Source: Candidimonas humi
GTDB taxonomy: Bacteria; Pseudomonadota; Gammaproteobacteria; Burkholderiales; Burkholderiaceae_B
Reading direction: 5' to 3'
DNA length: 64,000 bases
NCBI RefSeq assembly: GCF_019166065.1
Contig: NZ_JAHTBN010000002.1
Coordinates: 124,001 to 188,000 of the forward strand
The notes beneath the pieces are model-generated. The model had not been told where the DNA came from, ran no database searches, and saw only the letters and a list, made by a program, of their open reading frames with translations. Made by a program: the position numbers and the translations under genes. Positions within the stretch are counted from its first letter, which is position 1. Each line of letters starts with the position of its first letter. Positions 1 through 8,841 of the stretch are shown one piece after another.

Positions 1-440
1 TTGCGCCGCGCCAGGCAGGCAGCCTCGATCTTCTTGACCATCTCGGCCTGGCTCACGACGTCCTTGCCCGGCATGTGCCCGCAGCGCTTGGGGCTGACCT
101 GGTCCTCCAGGTTGATGCCGGCCACCCCGGCCTCCTCGAACTGCTGCACCGTATGGAACACATTGACGGGATTACCGTAGCCCGTGTCGGCGTCGGCCGT
201 CATGGGAATGGAAACGGAACGGGCCAGATTGCGGCAATGGGTGACGTTTTCGTTCAGGCCCATGACGCCGATATCGGCCACACCCAACAAGGAGTTGGAC
301 ACGGCGGCGCCGCTGGTGCAAGCCGTCTTGAAACCGGCCGCCTCGACCAGGCGGATGCTGTAGCCGTCATAAACGCCGGGCGAGACGATGAATGCCTCGT
401 TCTTGAGCAGTTCGCGGAACTGGCGTGGTCTGTTTTGCAT
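1..440 (-). CDS. PEP mutase/isocitrate lyase family C-C lyase (3' end outside window)
   Basis: N-terminal 146 residues of an enzyme of the phosphoenolpyruvate mutase/isocitrate lyase superfamily, whose members cleave or form C-C bonds next to a carboxylate (methylisocitrate lyase, dimethylmalate lyase, oxaloacetate decarboxylase). Visible are the metal-site motif DADTGYG (about residues 83-89) and the loop EDQVSPKRCGH with Glu112 and the putative catalytic Cys120. The start is the ATG at 440. It reads outward with a Bug receptor and a GntR regulator behind it, so it probably serves the same catabolic unit. A paralogue with the same residue numbering lies at 8842-9765. The exact substrate cannot be told from the sequence, and the C-terminal part is outside the window. 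Confidence 0.85.
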   Translation of the reverse strand, partial: MQNRPRQFRELLKNEAFIVSPGVYDGYSIRLVEAAGFKTACTSGAAVSNSLLGVADIGVMGLNENVTHCRNLARSVSIPMTADADTGYGNPVNVFHTVQQFEEAGVAGINLEDQVSPKRCGHMPGKDVVSQAEMVKKIEAACLARR

Positions 441-557
441 AGATGAATCCTGAAATACGGCCGGAGCCATGCTTTTAAATGGATGAAATCGAAAAAAGAG
501 GCGCGGCGCACGCCGCTGGCGCGGGCCGCGGACAACGCATCGCCGACGTAGCGCGGC

Positions 558-1577
558 TCAGGCCGCGGTCGCGCCGCTGGACTTGACAGCCTGCTCCCAC
601 ACCTGGCGCTGATGCGCGAAGAATGCAGCGGCCTTGTCGACAGGCAGCGTAACGGGCAGCGTCGCCTGTTTCCTGAGCGTCTGCTGATACGAGGGCTGGG
701 CGGCCACCTTGGCGAAGGCATTGCGCAATACCGCCAGCACCGGCGCCGGCGTACCGGGCGGGGCCATCAACGCCCACCATGACGGCGCGTCCAGCATCGG
801 GTAGCCCAGCTCGACGAAAGTCGGCACATCCTTCAACTGGTCGATGCGCTGCGAGGTAGTGACGGCCAGGGCACGCAACGCGCCGGTAGCGGCCAGGGAC
901 ACCGCCAGGGTGGAGCCGGTGAAGCAGAAAGCGATGCGGCCGGCCCGCAGATCGGTCGCCATGGGCGCCGCCCCGCGGTACGGCACATGCAGGCATTTGA
1001 TTCCAGCCGCAGTCTGGAACACTTCCGCGGTCAGATGCGACAAGGACCCTATGCCATTGGAACCGAAGGTGATCTTGCCCGGCTCGGCCTTGGCCATCTG
1101 CACCAGCTCGGCCACACTGTTCACCGGCAGCGCCTTGGGGTTGACCAGCAACACATTGGCGTTATCGCCCATCATCCCCACGTATTCGAATTTGCGCGAA
1201 TCGTACGACACATGCTTGTACAAGACCCGGTTGATGGCCATGATGCCCTGGCCGGCCTCGAGCAGGGTATAGCCGTCGGCGGGACTGCGCGCCAGATAGT
1301 CGGCGGCGATATTGCCCCCGGCGCCTCCACGATTCTCGACCACCACCGATTGGCCTAGTTGCGACGACAGCGCCGCCGCCGCAATACGCGCCAGGGAGTC
1401 GGAAGACCCGCCGGCCGGAAACGGCACGATCAAGTGCACCGGCCGCGAGGGGAAATCCGCGGCCCAGGCCGTACGCGCGGACAGCGCGACGGCGGGGATC
1501 GCCGCCCCCGCACGCAACAAGGTCCGGCGCGACATGCCGCGAGCGCCGCGCGGCGTGGTGGAATCGATATCGGTCAT
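558..1577 (-). CDS. Bug family tripartite tricarboxylate transporter receptor (TctC-like)
   Basis: Periplasmic solute-binding protein of 339 residues in the Bug/TctC family, which captures carboxylates and related small acids for TctAB-type carriers. The N-terminus has an RRTLLRAGAAIPAVALSA stretch that looks like a Tat signal (twin Arg at about residues 18-19). The mature part shows family phrases such as VHLIVPFPAGGSSDSLAR and VVVENRGGAGGNIAADYLA. The ATG at 1577 follows a GGAGAGAG-type ribosome site. It lies between the lyase at 1-440 and the GntR gene, all on the same strand. No TctA or TctB gene is in the window, so a carrier must be supplied from elsewhere. Its ligand is unknown; by context it is the acid used by this cluster. 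Confidence 0.93.
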   Translation of the reverse strand: MTDIDSTTPRGARGMSRRTLLRAGAAIPAVALSARTAWAADFPSRPVHLIVPFPAGGSSDSLARIAAAALSSQLGQSVVVENRGGAGGNIAADYLARSPADGYTLLEAGQGIMAINRVLYKHVSYDSRKFEYVGMMGDNANVLLVNPKALPVNSVAELVQMAKAEPGKITFGSNGIGSLSHLTAEVFQTAAGIKCLHVPYRGAAPMATDLRAGRIAFCFTGSTLAVSLAATGALRALAVTTSQRIDQLKDVPTFVELGYPMLDAPSWWALMAPPGTPAPVLAVLRNAFAKVAAQPSYQQTLRKQATLPVTLPVDKAAAFFAHQRQVWEQAVKSSGATAA

Positions 1578-1605
1578 GGAAGTTGCTCTCTCCGGGAAGA
1601 AAGCC

Positions 1606-2316
1606 TCAGGCGCTGCGGTTCACCGCGACCCGGGGCTCGATCAAGTGATCCGACAGGTGCTGGGCCGCGCGCTCGATATGCGAGCGCATCAGCGACTCGG
1701 CCAATTCGGCGTCGCGCGCCTTGATGGCCCGCAGGATCTGCCAGTGCTCGGCATAGGCATCGTGCTTGCGTTCGAGCACAGTGCCTGAATGGCGGCGATA
1801 GATGCGCAGCAAGTGGTACAGATCGCCGCACAGCGCGTTGACGATGCGCTGATTGCCGCTGGCGCGAACGATGCGCTCGTGGAAATCGAATACCCGCCCC
1901 AGCGCGGCCTTGCCGCCCGCAGCGCTCAGGTAATTTTGGCGGTCCTGTTCGAGCTCGGCCGAGAGCATGCCGATTTCCTCGTCGCTCATGCGACGGGTGG
2001 CGAGATTGCATGCCACGCCTTCCAGCGCCATGCGCATCTGGAAGAGCTCAAGCGCGGATTTTGCGGACAGGGAAATGACACGCGCCTTTACATAGGGCTC
2101 GCGCGTCACCAATTGAATGCCCTGCAGGCGCCGGACAGCCTCGCGCACGGGCCCCCGGCTGACACCGAACTCCTGGGCCAGCGCCACCTCGTTGATGACG
2201 CTGCCCGGGGACAGGCGCCCCTGATAGATGGCGTCGAGCATGCGCCCGAATATCTGCTCCGACAAAGGCTCGGGCGATGTATCGGAACTGTTGGCCGAAG
2301 GGTCTATTTCTCGCAT
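1606..2316 (-). CDS. GntR family regulator, FadR/FCD subfamily
   Basis: Transcription factor of 236 residues. An N-terminal winged HTH (about residues 15-80, with INEVALAQEFGVSRGPVREAVRRL) is followed by an all-helical FCD effector domain. The FCD metal-binding pattern is visible as FDFHERIV, AEHWQILRAI and MRSHIERA (one Asp and three His). Regulators of this class usually repress an adjacent catabolic operon and release DNA when they bind a carboxylate. It is divergent from the hydratase gene at 2691, across a 374-bp gap holding a candidate operator, and is co-oriented with the downstream Bug and lyase genes. It probably controls both arms. Confidence 0.92.
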   Translation of the reverse strand: MREIDPSANSSDTSPEPLSEQIFGRMLDAIYQGRLSPGSVINEVALAQEFGVSRGPVREAVRRLQGIQLVTREPYVKARVISLSAKSALELFQMRMALEGVACNLATRRMSDEEIGMLSAELEQDRQNYLSAAGGKAALGRVFDFHERIVRASGNQRIVNALCGDLYHLLRIYRRHSGTVLERKHDAYAEHWQILRAIKARDAELAESLMRSHIERAAQHLSDHLIEPRVAVNRSA

Positions 2317-2690
2317 AGTGTTAACAGATTAGAGAGGTGAGTGGAAATTGTCAATCTATTTTCAGGCGCAGGAACGGAGCACGCAACAGCATGTTTTCCG
2401 CCCATCCGATTTAGCCGCCCACCAGCATCCCGACGGCACGATCTCGACACTCTTCCCTCTGGGCGTACGTAGAGAAATGCGCTGCACAGTCACGACGCCA
2501 TATCGGTCTGCCCGACAACCTTCGACCGCGCATTGCTGGCCGGCCTGTCGATACTTCAATGAATTCTTATCGAAGTGTTGACATTTAGAGCAGCCATCGC
2601 CAATAATGGCTATTCGAACCATCGCTTACATACAGGATGCGAAACAGGCCGCGGCGACGGCATCTGCGCCGCGCGGCCTCATAGACGACC
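2317..2690. other. divergent intergenic region between gntR and hydratase gene
   Basis: A 374-bp stretch with no convincing gene; the short frames inside lack ribosome sites and family resemblance. It is AT-richer near both ends. It contains the promoter and inverted repeat annotated at 2548-2607 and a second AT-rich patch beside the gntR start (about 2318-2365) suitable for the gntR promoter. Confidence 0.6.
2548..2607 (+). promoter_or_regulatory. candidate promoter and operator for the hydratase operon
   Basis: An inverted repeat with arms TCGATA (2548-2553) and TATCGA (2568-2573) lies directly upstream of a sigma70-like promoter: TTGACA at 2578-2583 and AATAAT at 2602-2607, spacing 18. 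The repeat is a plausible site for the divergent GntR regulator, but this is inference. Confidence 0.4.
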
Positions 2691-5447
2691 ATGATCTCCT
2701 CTCTCTCATTTCGCGACCGCGAGCTGCGCTATGCGGACATTGCCGCGCTGGCCCGTGCACATGGCCGGGACATCGCCGCATTTCCTTATGTCATCCGCGT
2801 GCTGCTGGAAAACCTGTGCCGCCACCGCGCCTGGGGTGCGGCGGTCGCGGACACGGAAATCCAGGCCCTGATGAATTGGCGGGAATCGGCCGGCACCGAC
2901 CTCTCCCTGCGCGTAGCGCGGGTGATACTGCCGGATTCCAGCGGCCTGCCGGTGCTGCAGGATCTCGCCGCCCTGCGCGACGCCGTGGCGCGCCACGGCG
3001 GGGACCCCTCGGCCGTGGACAGCCACATTCCCGTGGACCTGATCGTCGACCATTCGCTGCAGGTCGACAACTGGGCGCGACCGGATGCGGTGGCGCGCAA
3101 CCTGCATCGGGAATACGAGCGCAATGCCGAGCGCTACCGCTTCCTGAAATGGGCGCAGCAGGCATTCCGCGGAGTGCGCGTGTTTCCGCCGGGCACCGGC
3201 ATCATCCACCAGGTCAATCTGGAATACGTGGCCGATGTGGTGGCCAGCACGCAGCGCGAGGACGGCCCCTGGGCATACCCCGATTTCGTCATCGGCGGCG
3301 ATTCTCACACGCCCATGGTCAACTCGCTGGGCGTACTGGGCTGGGGCGTGGGCGGCATAGACGCCGAAGCCTCCATGCTGGGCAAAGCCTATACATTCCC
3401 CGTGCCCGAGGTCGTGGGCGTGCGCCTTAGCGGCCGGATCCAGGCCCCGGCGCTTACCACCGACGCGGCGCTGCTTATCACCCAACTGCTGCGCAAGGCC
3501 GGCGTAACCGGCTGCATGGTGGAATTCTTCGGGCCCGCCGTGGCGCACCTGGCGGTCGCCGAGCGGGCCACCATCGCCAACATGGCCCCGGAATACGGCG
3601 CCACCTGTGGCTTCTTCCCGGTCGATGGCCAGACCCTGGACTATCTGAGCCTGACAGGGCGTCCGCAAGAACGCATCGAGTTGGTTCAAGCCTACTGCCG
3701 CGCCAATAGCCTGTACCGCGGCGCGGACGACGTCCAGCCGCAATACACGCGCGTCGTCGACATCGACCTGTCCCAGGCCATGCCCAGCATGGCGGGCCCG
3801 AGCCGGCCGCAGGACCGCCTGCCCGTGGACACAATCGCCACCGATTTTCACTCCCGGCTGTATCGGCCGCGCGCGAAGGGAGGCTTTGCGGCCGATGCCG
3901 ACGGCGCGCCTGGCTCGGCAAACTCCGGCTCCGCCGGCATCGCGCAAAGCGACGCCGGGCAACTGCAGCACGGCTCTGTAGTGCTGGCCGCCATCACGTC
4001 CTGCACCAATACCTCCAATCCCTATGTGATGCTGGCTGCGGGCCTGCTGGCGCGCAAGGCAGTCGAGCGCGGCCTGCACAGCGCCGCCTGGGTCAAGACT
4101 TCGCTCGCGCCCGGTTCGCGCGCGGTGACGCGTTATCTGGACGAGGCCGGCCTGTCGCCCGCGCTGCAAGCCCTGGGTTTCCACACTATCGGCTACGGCT
4201 GCACCACCTGCGGCGGCAAATCCGGCCCGCTGGATCCCGCCGTGGCGGACGAAATCGAGCGGCGCGGGCTGGTAGTCGCGGCGGCCTTGTCGGGCAACCG
4301 CAACTTCGAGGGCCGCATCCACAAGATGATCCGCGCCAACTATATCGGTTCGCCGCCCATGGTCGTCGCCTATGCCCTGGCCGGGCGCATCGACATCGAT
4401 TTCGAGCGCGAACCCCTGGGCACTGATGCCGCCGGCCAGCCCGTCTATCTGCGCGAGCTGTGGCCCGCTACGTCGGAGATCGAGGCCCTGCTGCCGCTGG
4501 CACAGCAGCGCGCGCTGTTCCAGGCCGTGTACGACCCGGACAACTTCGACGCCGAAATGTGGCAAACCCTGCAGGCCCCCACCGGACTGTGCTTTCCCTG
4601 GGATCCCGATTCCCACTACCTGGTCGAACCGCCGTTCTTCCACGGCACGCCGGACGGCAAGGCCTTGGCAAGACTCGCAACCGACCTGCGCGAGGCGCGC
4701 GTGCTGGCCGCTTTCGGCGATTCGCTGACCACCGACCACATCTCGCCGGGCGGTGAAATCCCGGCCGAGACCCCGGCGGGGCAATACCTGCTGGATGCCG
4801 GCATCGCGCCGCGGGACTTCAATTCGTATGTGGCGCGGCGCTGCAACTTCGAGGTCATGACCCGCGCCACCTTCGCCAATATCCGCATCAAGAATTCACT
4901 GCTGCCCGAAACCGAAGGCGGCTATACGCGCCACTTCCCCGATGGGGAACAGATGACCATATTCGATGCTGCGCTCGCCTATCGGCGCGAGGGCCATGGC
5001 ACGATCATCCTGGCAGGCAAGGAATACGGTACAGGCAGCAGCCGCGACTGGGCCGCCAAGGGATCGCAGTTGCTGGGGGTTCGCGCAGTGCTGGCCGAGT
5101 CGTTCGAGCGCATCCACCGCGCCAACCTGGTCGGGCTGGGGGTGCTGCCGCTGGCCTTCCTGCCCGGCCAAGGCTGGCGCCAGCTGGGCCTGACCGGCTC
5201 CGAGACATTTTCCTTCGAACGGATCGAGCAGGCCGTCGAAGGCGACGGCCAGGTCCAGGTGCGCGCCCGTCGCGACGATGGCACCACCGTGGACTTCCTC
5301 GCCGTGCCGCAAGTGCTCACCGAAGCCGAACGCCGCCTGATGGCCGACGGCGGCATTCCCCAGAGCGTGCTGCGCGGCTTCATCGGCGAACCGGCGCGGG
5401 CCGGCGCGCATGACTCTTCAATCCCGGACGACCGAGACCCTACATGA
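2691..5447 (+). CDS. AcnA-type aconitate hydratase family protein
   Basis: Monomeric aconitase-family dehydratase/hydratase of 918 residues, the usual AcnA length, which interconverts hydroxy acids and unsaturated acids at a 4Fe-4S cluster. The cluster ligands are Cys438 (SCTNTSNP) and Cys504/Cys507 (CTTCGGKSGPL). The C-terminal swivel domain is complete (FGDSLTTDHISP, GKEYGTGSSRDWAAKG). The usual CTTCIGNSGP segment here reads CTTCGGKSGP, a change next to the active site. The gene is the first of a catabolic operon, and its stop overlaps the next start as ATGA (5444-5447). With that context and the altered motif, the substrate may be maleate, citraconate or another substituted acid rather than citrate. 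Ordinary AcnA function cannot be excluded. Confidence 0.88.
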   Translation: MISSLSFRDRELRYADIAALARAHGRDIAAFPYVIRVLLENLCRHRAWGAAVADTEIQALMNWRESAGTDLSLRVARVILPDSSGLPVLQDLAALRDAVARHGGDPSAVDSHIPVDLIVDHSLQVDNWARPDAVARNLHREYERNAERYRFLKWAQQAFRGVRVFPPGTGIIHQVNLEYVADVVASTQREDGPWAYPDFVIGGDSHTPMVNSLGVLGWGVGGIDAEASMLGKAYTFPVPEVVGVRLSGRIQAPALTTDAALLITQLLRKAGVTGCMVEFFGPAVAHLAVAERATIANMAPEYGATCGFFPVDGQTLDYLSLTGRPQERIELVQAYCRANSLYRGADDVQPQYTRVVDIDLSQAMPSMAGPSRPQDRLPVDTIATDFHSRLYRPRAKGGFAADADGAPGSANSGSAGIAQSDAGQLQHGSVVLAAITSCTNTSNPYVMLAAGLLARKAVERGLHSAAWVKTSLAPGSRAVTRYLDEAGLSPALQALGFHTIGYGCTTCGGKSGPLDPAVADEIERRGLVVAAALSGNRNFEGRIHKMIRANYIGSPPMVVAYALAGRIDIDFEREPLGTDAAGQPVYLRELWPATSEIEALLPLAQQRALFQAVYDPDNFDAEMWQTLQAPTGLCFPWDPDSHYLVEPPFFHGTPDGKALARLATDLREARVLAAFGDSLTTDHISPGGEIPAETPAGQYLLDAGIAPRDFNSYVARRCNFEVMTRATFANIRIKNSLLPETEGGYTRHFPDGEQMTIFDAALAYRREGHGTIILAGKEYGTGSSRDWAAKGSQLLGVRAVLAESFERIHRANLVGLGVLPLAFLPGQGWRQLGLTGSETFSFERIEQAVEGDGQVQVRARRDDGTTVDFLAVPQVLTEAERRLMADGGIPQSVLRGFIGEPARAGAHDSSIPDDRDPT

Positions 5448-6826
5448 CCCTGGATCTGCTCATCACCAACGCAAGGATAATGCTGCCCGGAAAGGGGCTG
5501 ACCGAAGCCACGCTGGGCGTGCGCGACGGCCGCATCGCAGTCATCGCCGACCGCGGCGCCGACCTGGCGGCGCGCGAAACCCTGGACTGCGAAGGCCTCT
5601 GGCTGCTGCCGGGCGTGATAGACCCTCATGTGCACTTCGGCTTCGGTTCGCCCGAGACCGACTTCGAGACCGAGTCGCGCACAGCCGCCATCGGCGGCAC
5701 GACTACCGTACTTTCGTTCCACAGGTCCAAGGACATTCGCGAATCCTGCGACGCGGCGCGCACACTCGGTGAAACGCAGAGCTGCATCGACTTCGGCTTC
5801 CATTTCGGCATCACCAGCCATTTGCATGTGCAGACCCTGGAGGAAATATCCGCCCGCTTCGGCGTATCGTCCTACAAGCTCTACATGATGTACAAAGGTG
5901 CGGCCGGGCTGGCCCAAGGCTTCACCGACATCGACGACGGGCTGCTGTATGCGGCGCTGCGCCAGGCGGCGCGCATCCCCGGGGCCATCATGGGAGTGCA
6001 CTGCGAGAATGTGGAAGTGATCCCGCTGCTGCGCGACGAGCTGCGCGCCGCGGGCCGCGACGACCTCAAAGCCTGGAACCAGCAGAGCCCCGACTTCCTC
6101 GAGGCGGAGAACGTCCACCGCGTTTGCTATTTCGCCTCGAAGACCGGAGCGGCGGTCAATATCGTGCATCTGAGCAGTCGCGAAGCGCTGGACGAAGTGC
6201 GCCGCCATCGCCTGCGCCGCAACGGGCCGCCCATCTATGTGGAAAGCTGCCCACACTACCTCTTCCTGAACGACGAATCGCCGGCGGGCACCTATGCCAA
6301 GGTCAATCCCCCAGTCCGCAGCCAGGACGATGTCGAGGCCATGTGGGAAGGCGTGCTGGACGGCTCCATCACCACCATCGGATCGGACCATGTGCCACGC
6401 AAGCGCGCCACCAAGGACAAGACGATCTGGGCCGCCAGCAACGGCTTTCCGGGCACCGGCATGATCCTGCCGCTGATGCTGCACGAAGGCTACCATCGCC
6501 GCCAGGTTCCGCTGGCGCGCATCGTCGAACTGTGCGCGGCGAACTCCGCGCGCATCTACAACCTTCCGTCCAAGGGCGGCATCGAAGTCGGCAAGGACGC
6601 CGACCTGCTGGTCGTCGACCCGGACCTGGAAAAGGTAGTGGACCCGGCGACGCTGGAATCCCACGCCGACTATTCGCCCTATGAGGGCATGAAGATCAAA
6701 GGCTGGCCGGTGCGTACGCTGGTGCGCGGCCGCTGCGTCATGCAGGATGGCCGCATCACCGACGAGGCGCGCACCTATCCCGGCGGCCGCTACCTGCGGC
6801 GCGCGCAGTCCGATGCCGCATCCTGA
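5444..6826 (+). CDS. D-hydantoinase/dihydropyrimidinase family cyclic amidohydrolase
   Basis: Zinc-dependent TIM-barrel amidohydrolase of 460 residues that should open a cyclic amide or imide ring. All metal ligands of the family are at the expected places: His62 and His64 (DPHVHFG), the carboxylated Lys151 (LYMMYKG), His186 (GVHCEN), His242 (IVHLSS) and Asp315 (IGSDHVPR). The start overlaps the stop of the hydratase gene by ATGA, which indicates translational coupling. The following amidase is well placed to remove the amide produced by ring opening. Candidate substrates are hydantoins, dihydropyrimidines and cyclic imides such as maleimide or succinimide; the sequence alone does not decide. 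Confidence 0.9.
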   Translation: MTLDLLITNARIMLPGKGLTEATLGVRDGRIAVIADRGADLAARETLDCEGLWLLPGVIDPHVHFGFGSPETDFETESRTAAIGGTTTVLSFHRSKDIRESCDAARTLGETQSCIDFGFHFGITSHLHVQTLEEISARFGVSSYKLYMMYKGAAGLAQGFTDIDDGLLYAALRQAARIPGAIMGVHCENVEVIPLLRDELRAAGRDDLKAWNQQSPDFLEAENVHRVCYFASKTGAAVNIVHLSSREALDEVRRHRLRRNGPPIYVESCPHYLFLNDESPAGTYAKVNPPVRSQDDVEAMWEGVLDGSITTIGSDHVPRKRATKDKTIWAASNGFPGTGMILPLMLHEGYHRRQVPLARIVELCAANSARIYNLPSKGGIEVGKDADLLVVDPDLEKVVDPATLESHADYSPYEGMKIKGWPVRTLVRGRCVMQDGRITDEARTYPGGRYLRRAQSDAAS

Positions 6827-6853
6827 TATCCCCCACTACACCCCATAGGGAAC

Positions 6854-7576
6854 ATGACAATGAGCGATACGAAACGCATCTGGGACGACTTCCTCACCGA
6901 CCGCGACAAAGAAGTGCTGAAGGTTGCCGGCTACGGCAAACGCGGCGGCTTCGGCAAGCGGCCGGCACTGTTCATCATAGACGTCCAATACAACTTCTGC
7001 GGCGATACTCCGCAGGAAATCCTCGAAGGCCTCAAGCAATACCGCACCCACTGCGGCAAGGAAGCCTGGGCTGCGGTCGAACACATGGTGCCGCTGTTGA
7101 AACTGGCCCGCGACAAGAACATTCCCGTGTTCTACACGGAAAGCGGACGGCGGCCCGATCTCATGGACAGCGGAGTCCAGGTAGGCAAGAACCATCGCGG
7201 CCAGGAGAAGACCGTGATCGCTCATACCCATGCGACCCAGACGGTCGAGCCGCTGGCCCCGCGACCGCAAGACATCCGCATCTCCAAGCAGAAGCCGTCG
7301 TGCTTCTTCGGCACCATCTTCATGAGCCACCTCAACTTCCTCGACGTGGACACCTTGATCCTGGTGGGCTGCACCTCTTCGGGCTGCCTGCGGGCTACGG
7401 CAGTGGACGCCTATTCCTACAACTTCAAGGTAATCATCCCCGAAGAAGCCGCCTTCGACAGGTTCCAGGCCAGCCACGCAATCAACTTGTTCGACTTGAA
7501 CTGCAAGTATGCCGACGTAATTCCCTCTTGCGAAGTCGAACAGTACCTGGAGGACCTGCCGGTGCGGCAGGCCTGA
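6854..7576 (+). CDS. isochorismatase-family amidohydrolase (N-carbamoylsarcosine/maleamate amidase-like)
   Basis: Cysteine hydrolase of 240 residues. The triad of the family is present: Asp43 (FIIDVQ), Lys145 (ISKQKPSCFFGT) and Cys178 (TSSGCLRAT). The spacing and the SSGCLRATAVDA segment resemble N-carbamoylsarcosine amidase and maleamate amidase more than true isochorismatase. The expected reaction is hydrolysis of a linear amide or N-carbamoyl group, releasing ammonia. It follows the ring-opening amidohydrolase by 27 bp, so the two probably act in sequence. An ATG at 6860 is an alternative start. Confidence 0.88.
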   Translation: MTMSDTKRIWDDFLTDRDKEVLKVAGYGKRGGFGKRPALFIIDVQYNFCGDTPQEILEGLKQYRTHCGKEAWAAVEHMVPLLKLARDKNIPVFYTESGRRPDLMDSGVQVGKNHRGQEKTVIAHTHATQTVEPLAPRPQDIRISKQKPSCFFGTIFMSHLNFLDVDTLILVGCTSSGCLRATAVDAYSYNFKVIIPEEAAFDRFQASHAINLFDLNCKYADVIPSCEVEQYLEDLPVRQA

Positions 7577-7583
7577 GGCCGAC

Positions 7584-8618
7584 GTGCCGCACCCGCTTGC
7601 CCAAGCGCAAACAGCGGCCGGCCGGATGCCGGTCATTCTGCTGACCGGATTCCTGGGCAGCGGCAAGACCACGCTGCTGGCCCGCTGGATACACCACCCC
7701 GCCTTTGCCGACACCGCAGTCATCATCAACGAATTCGGTGAAGTCGGGCTGGACCACGTGCTGCTGGAAAAATCCGACGATCGTGACGTCGTGCTGCTGG
7801 ACTCCGGATGCCTGTGCTGCGCGATGAACAGCCCGCTGCAGGACAGCCTGGAAGATCTCTACTACCGCCGGTTGCGGGGAGAGATTCCCGCATTTCAGCG
7901 CGTAATCGTGGAAACCTCCGGCCTGGCCGACCCGGCGCCGCTGGTCAATACCCTGGCCGCGGATCCTTCCGTGGCGGCCCACTATGAATTCGCCGGTGTC
8001 GTCGCAACAATGGACGCCGTGCATGGCCTCGCCGCACTGGCCTCGTACAAGGAAGCAGCCACCCAGCTCGCCCTGGCCGACCGCGTCGTGGTCACCAAGA
8101 CCGACGTGGCCGGGGCCGCGCAGGTACAAGCGGTGCTTGAAGAAGTAGCGCGCCGCAATCCTCACGCGCGGGCGGTGCAGTCCCCCGGGGAACGGCCCGA
8201 CGACGCAGCGAGCGCAGCAATCGAAGGGCTGCAGGCGCACGCGCTGCCCGCGGCACAGGAAACTCCTCGCCCCCGCTCCGACAGATTCTCGCACCTGCTG
8301 CGCTATGGCATCGGCAGCTTCACTCTGCACACCGGCCAAGCCGTCAGCTGGCCCCAGTATGCGCGCTGGGTAGACGCCATGCAGCGCACGCTGGGCGAGC
8401 GCCTGCTGCGGCTCAAGGGCACTCTGGTCATGGAAGACGGCCACGTCTACGCCATACATGCCGTGCACCACCTGTTCAGTCCGCCCAAGGCCTTGCCCGA
8501 CGACAGCGTGCCGCCCGCACTGCGCGGCGCACTGGTAGTGATCGCGCGCGACCTGTCGGCCGAAGATCTCGAGGAAATCTTCGCCCTGCTGGCGCAGGAA
8601 CCTTCGGCGGCTCGTTGA
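7584..8618 (+). CDS. CobW/G3E family GTP-binding metallochaperone
   Basis: GTPase of 344 residues. It has the P-loop GFLGSGKTT (residues 22-30), the metal-binding CLCC motif (Cys76, 78, 79), ETSGLADP (switch/Walker B) and TKTD for guanine recognition, then a CobW C-terminal domain. G3E proteins deliver metal to partner enzymes; here the zinc-dependent cyclic amidohydrolase is an obvious client. The start is GTG at 7584 with GAGG five bases upstream; an internal ATG at 7626 is the alternative. It begins 8 bp after the amidase and closes this operon. Immediately after its stop lies the stranded cphA fragment. Confidence 0.9.
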   Translation: MPHPLAQAQTAAGRMPVILLTGFLGSGKTTLLARWIHHPAFADTAVIINEFGEVGLDHVLLEKSDDRDVVLLDSGCLCCAMNSPLQDSLEDLYYRRLRGEIPAFQRVIVETSGLADPAPLVNTLAADPSVAAHYEFAGVVATMDAVHGLAALASYKEAATQLALADRVVVTKTDVAGAAQVQAVLEEVARRNPHARAVQSPGERPDDAASAAIEGLQAHALPAAQETPRPRSDRFSHLLRYGIGSFTLHTGQAVSWPQYARWVDAMQRTLGERLLRLKGTLVMEDGHVYAIHAVHHLFSPPKALPDDSVPPALRGALVVIARDLSAEDLEEIFALLAQEPSAAR

Positions 8619-8620
8619 AG

Positions 8621-8716
8621 GTTGCAGGCCCTGGCTCAGTAAGGCCAGCACCTCGCCGTCAGCGCGGCCGCGCTGGCACATGTCCTGGCGCAGCACCACT
8701 TCGTCGAAGGCGTCGC
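8621..8716 (-). pseudogene. fragment of a cphA (cyanophycin synthetase) gene
   Basis: These 96 bp align without gaps to 12807-12902 inside cphA; by hand I count about 85 identical bases. On the minus strand they encode a piece of the CphA C-terminal region (DMCQRGRADGEVLALL), with three changes in 31 residues from the intact gene. There is no start, stop or flanking homology. It is a relic of a duplicated or foreign cphA copy, left 3 bp after the cobW-like gene. The sequence divergence argues against a very recent duplication. Confidence 0.85.
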
Positions 8717-8841
8717 TACCTCCCGCCCCCGAATCATTTCAATACGCGTAACGATTGCGGCACTAGCTTTATTGATACGCTTGAGGTCGGTACCTATCAT
8801 CGTATTCATCCGCACAGTATGAATCTTTGATTAGGGTGACC

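Noticed and set aside
2348-2622. Short frames on both strands upstream of the hydratase gene
   Set aside because: No ribosome sites and no family resemblance, and they overlap the promoter region.
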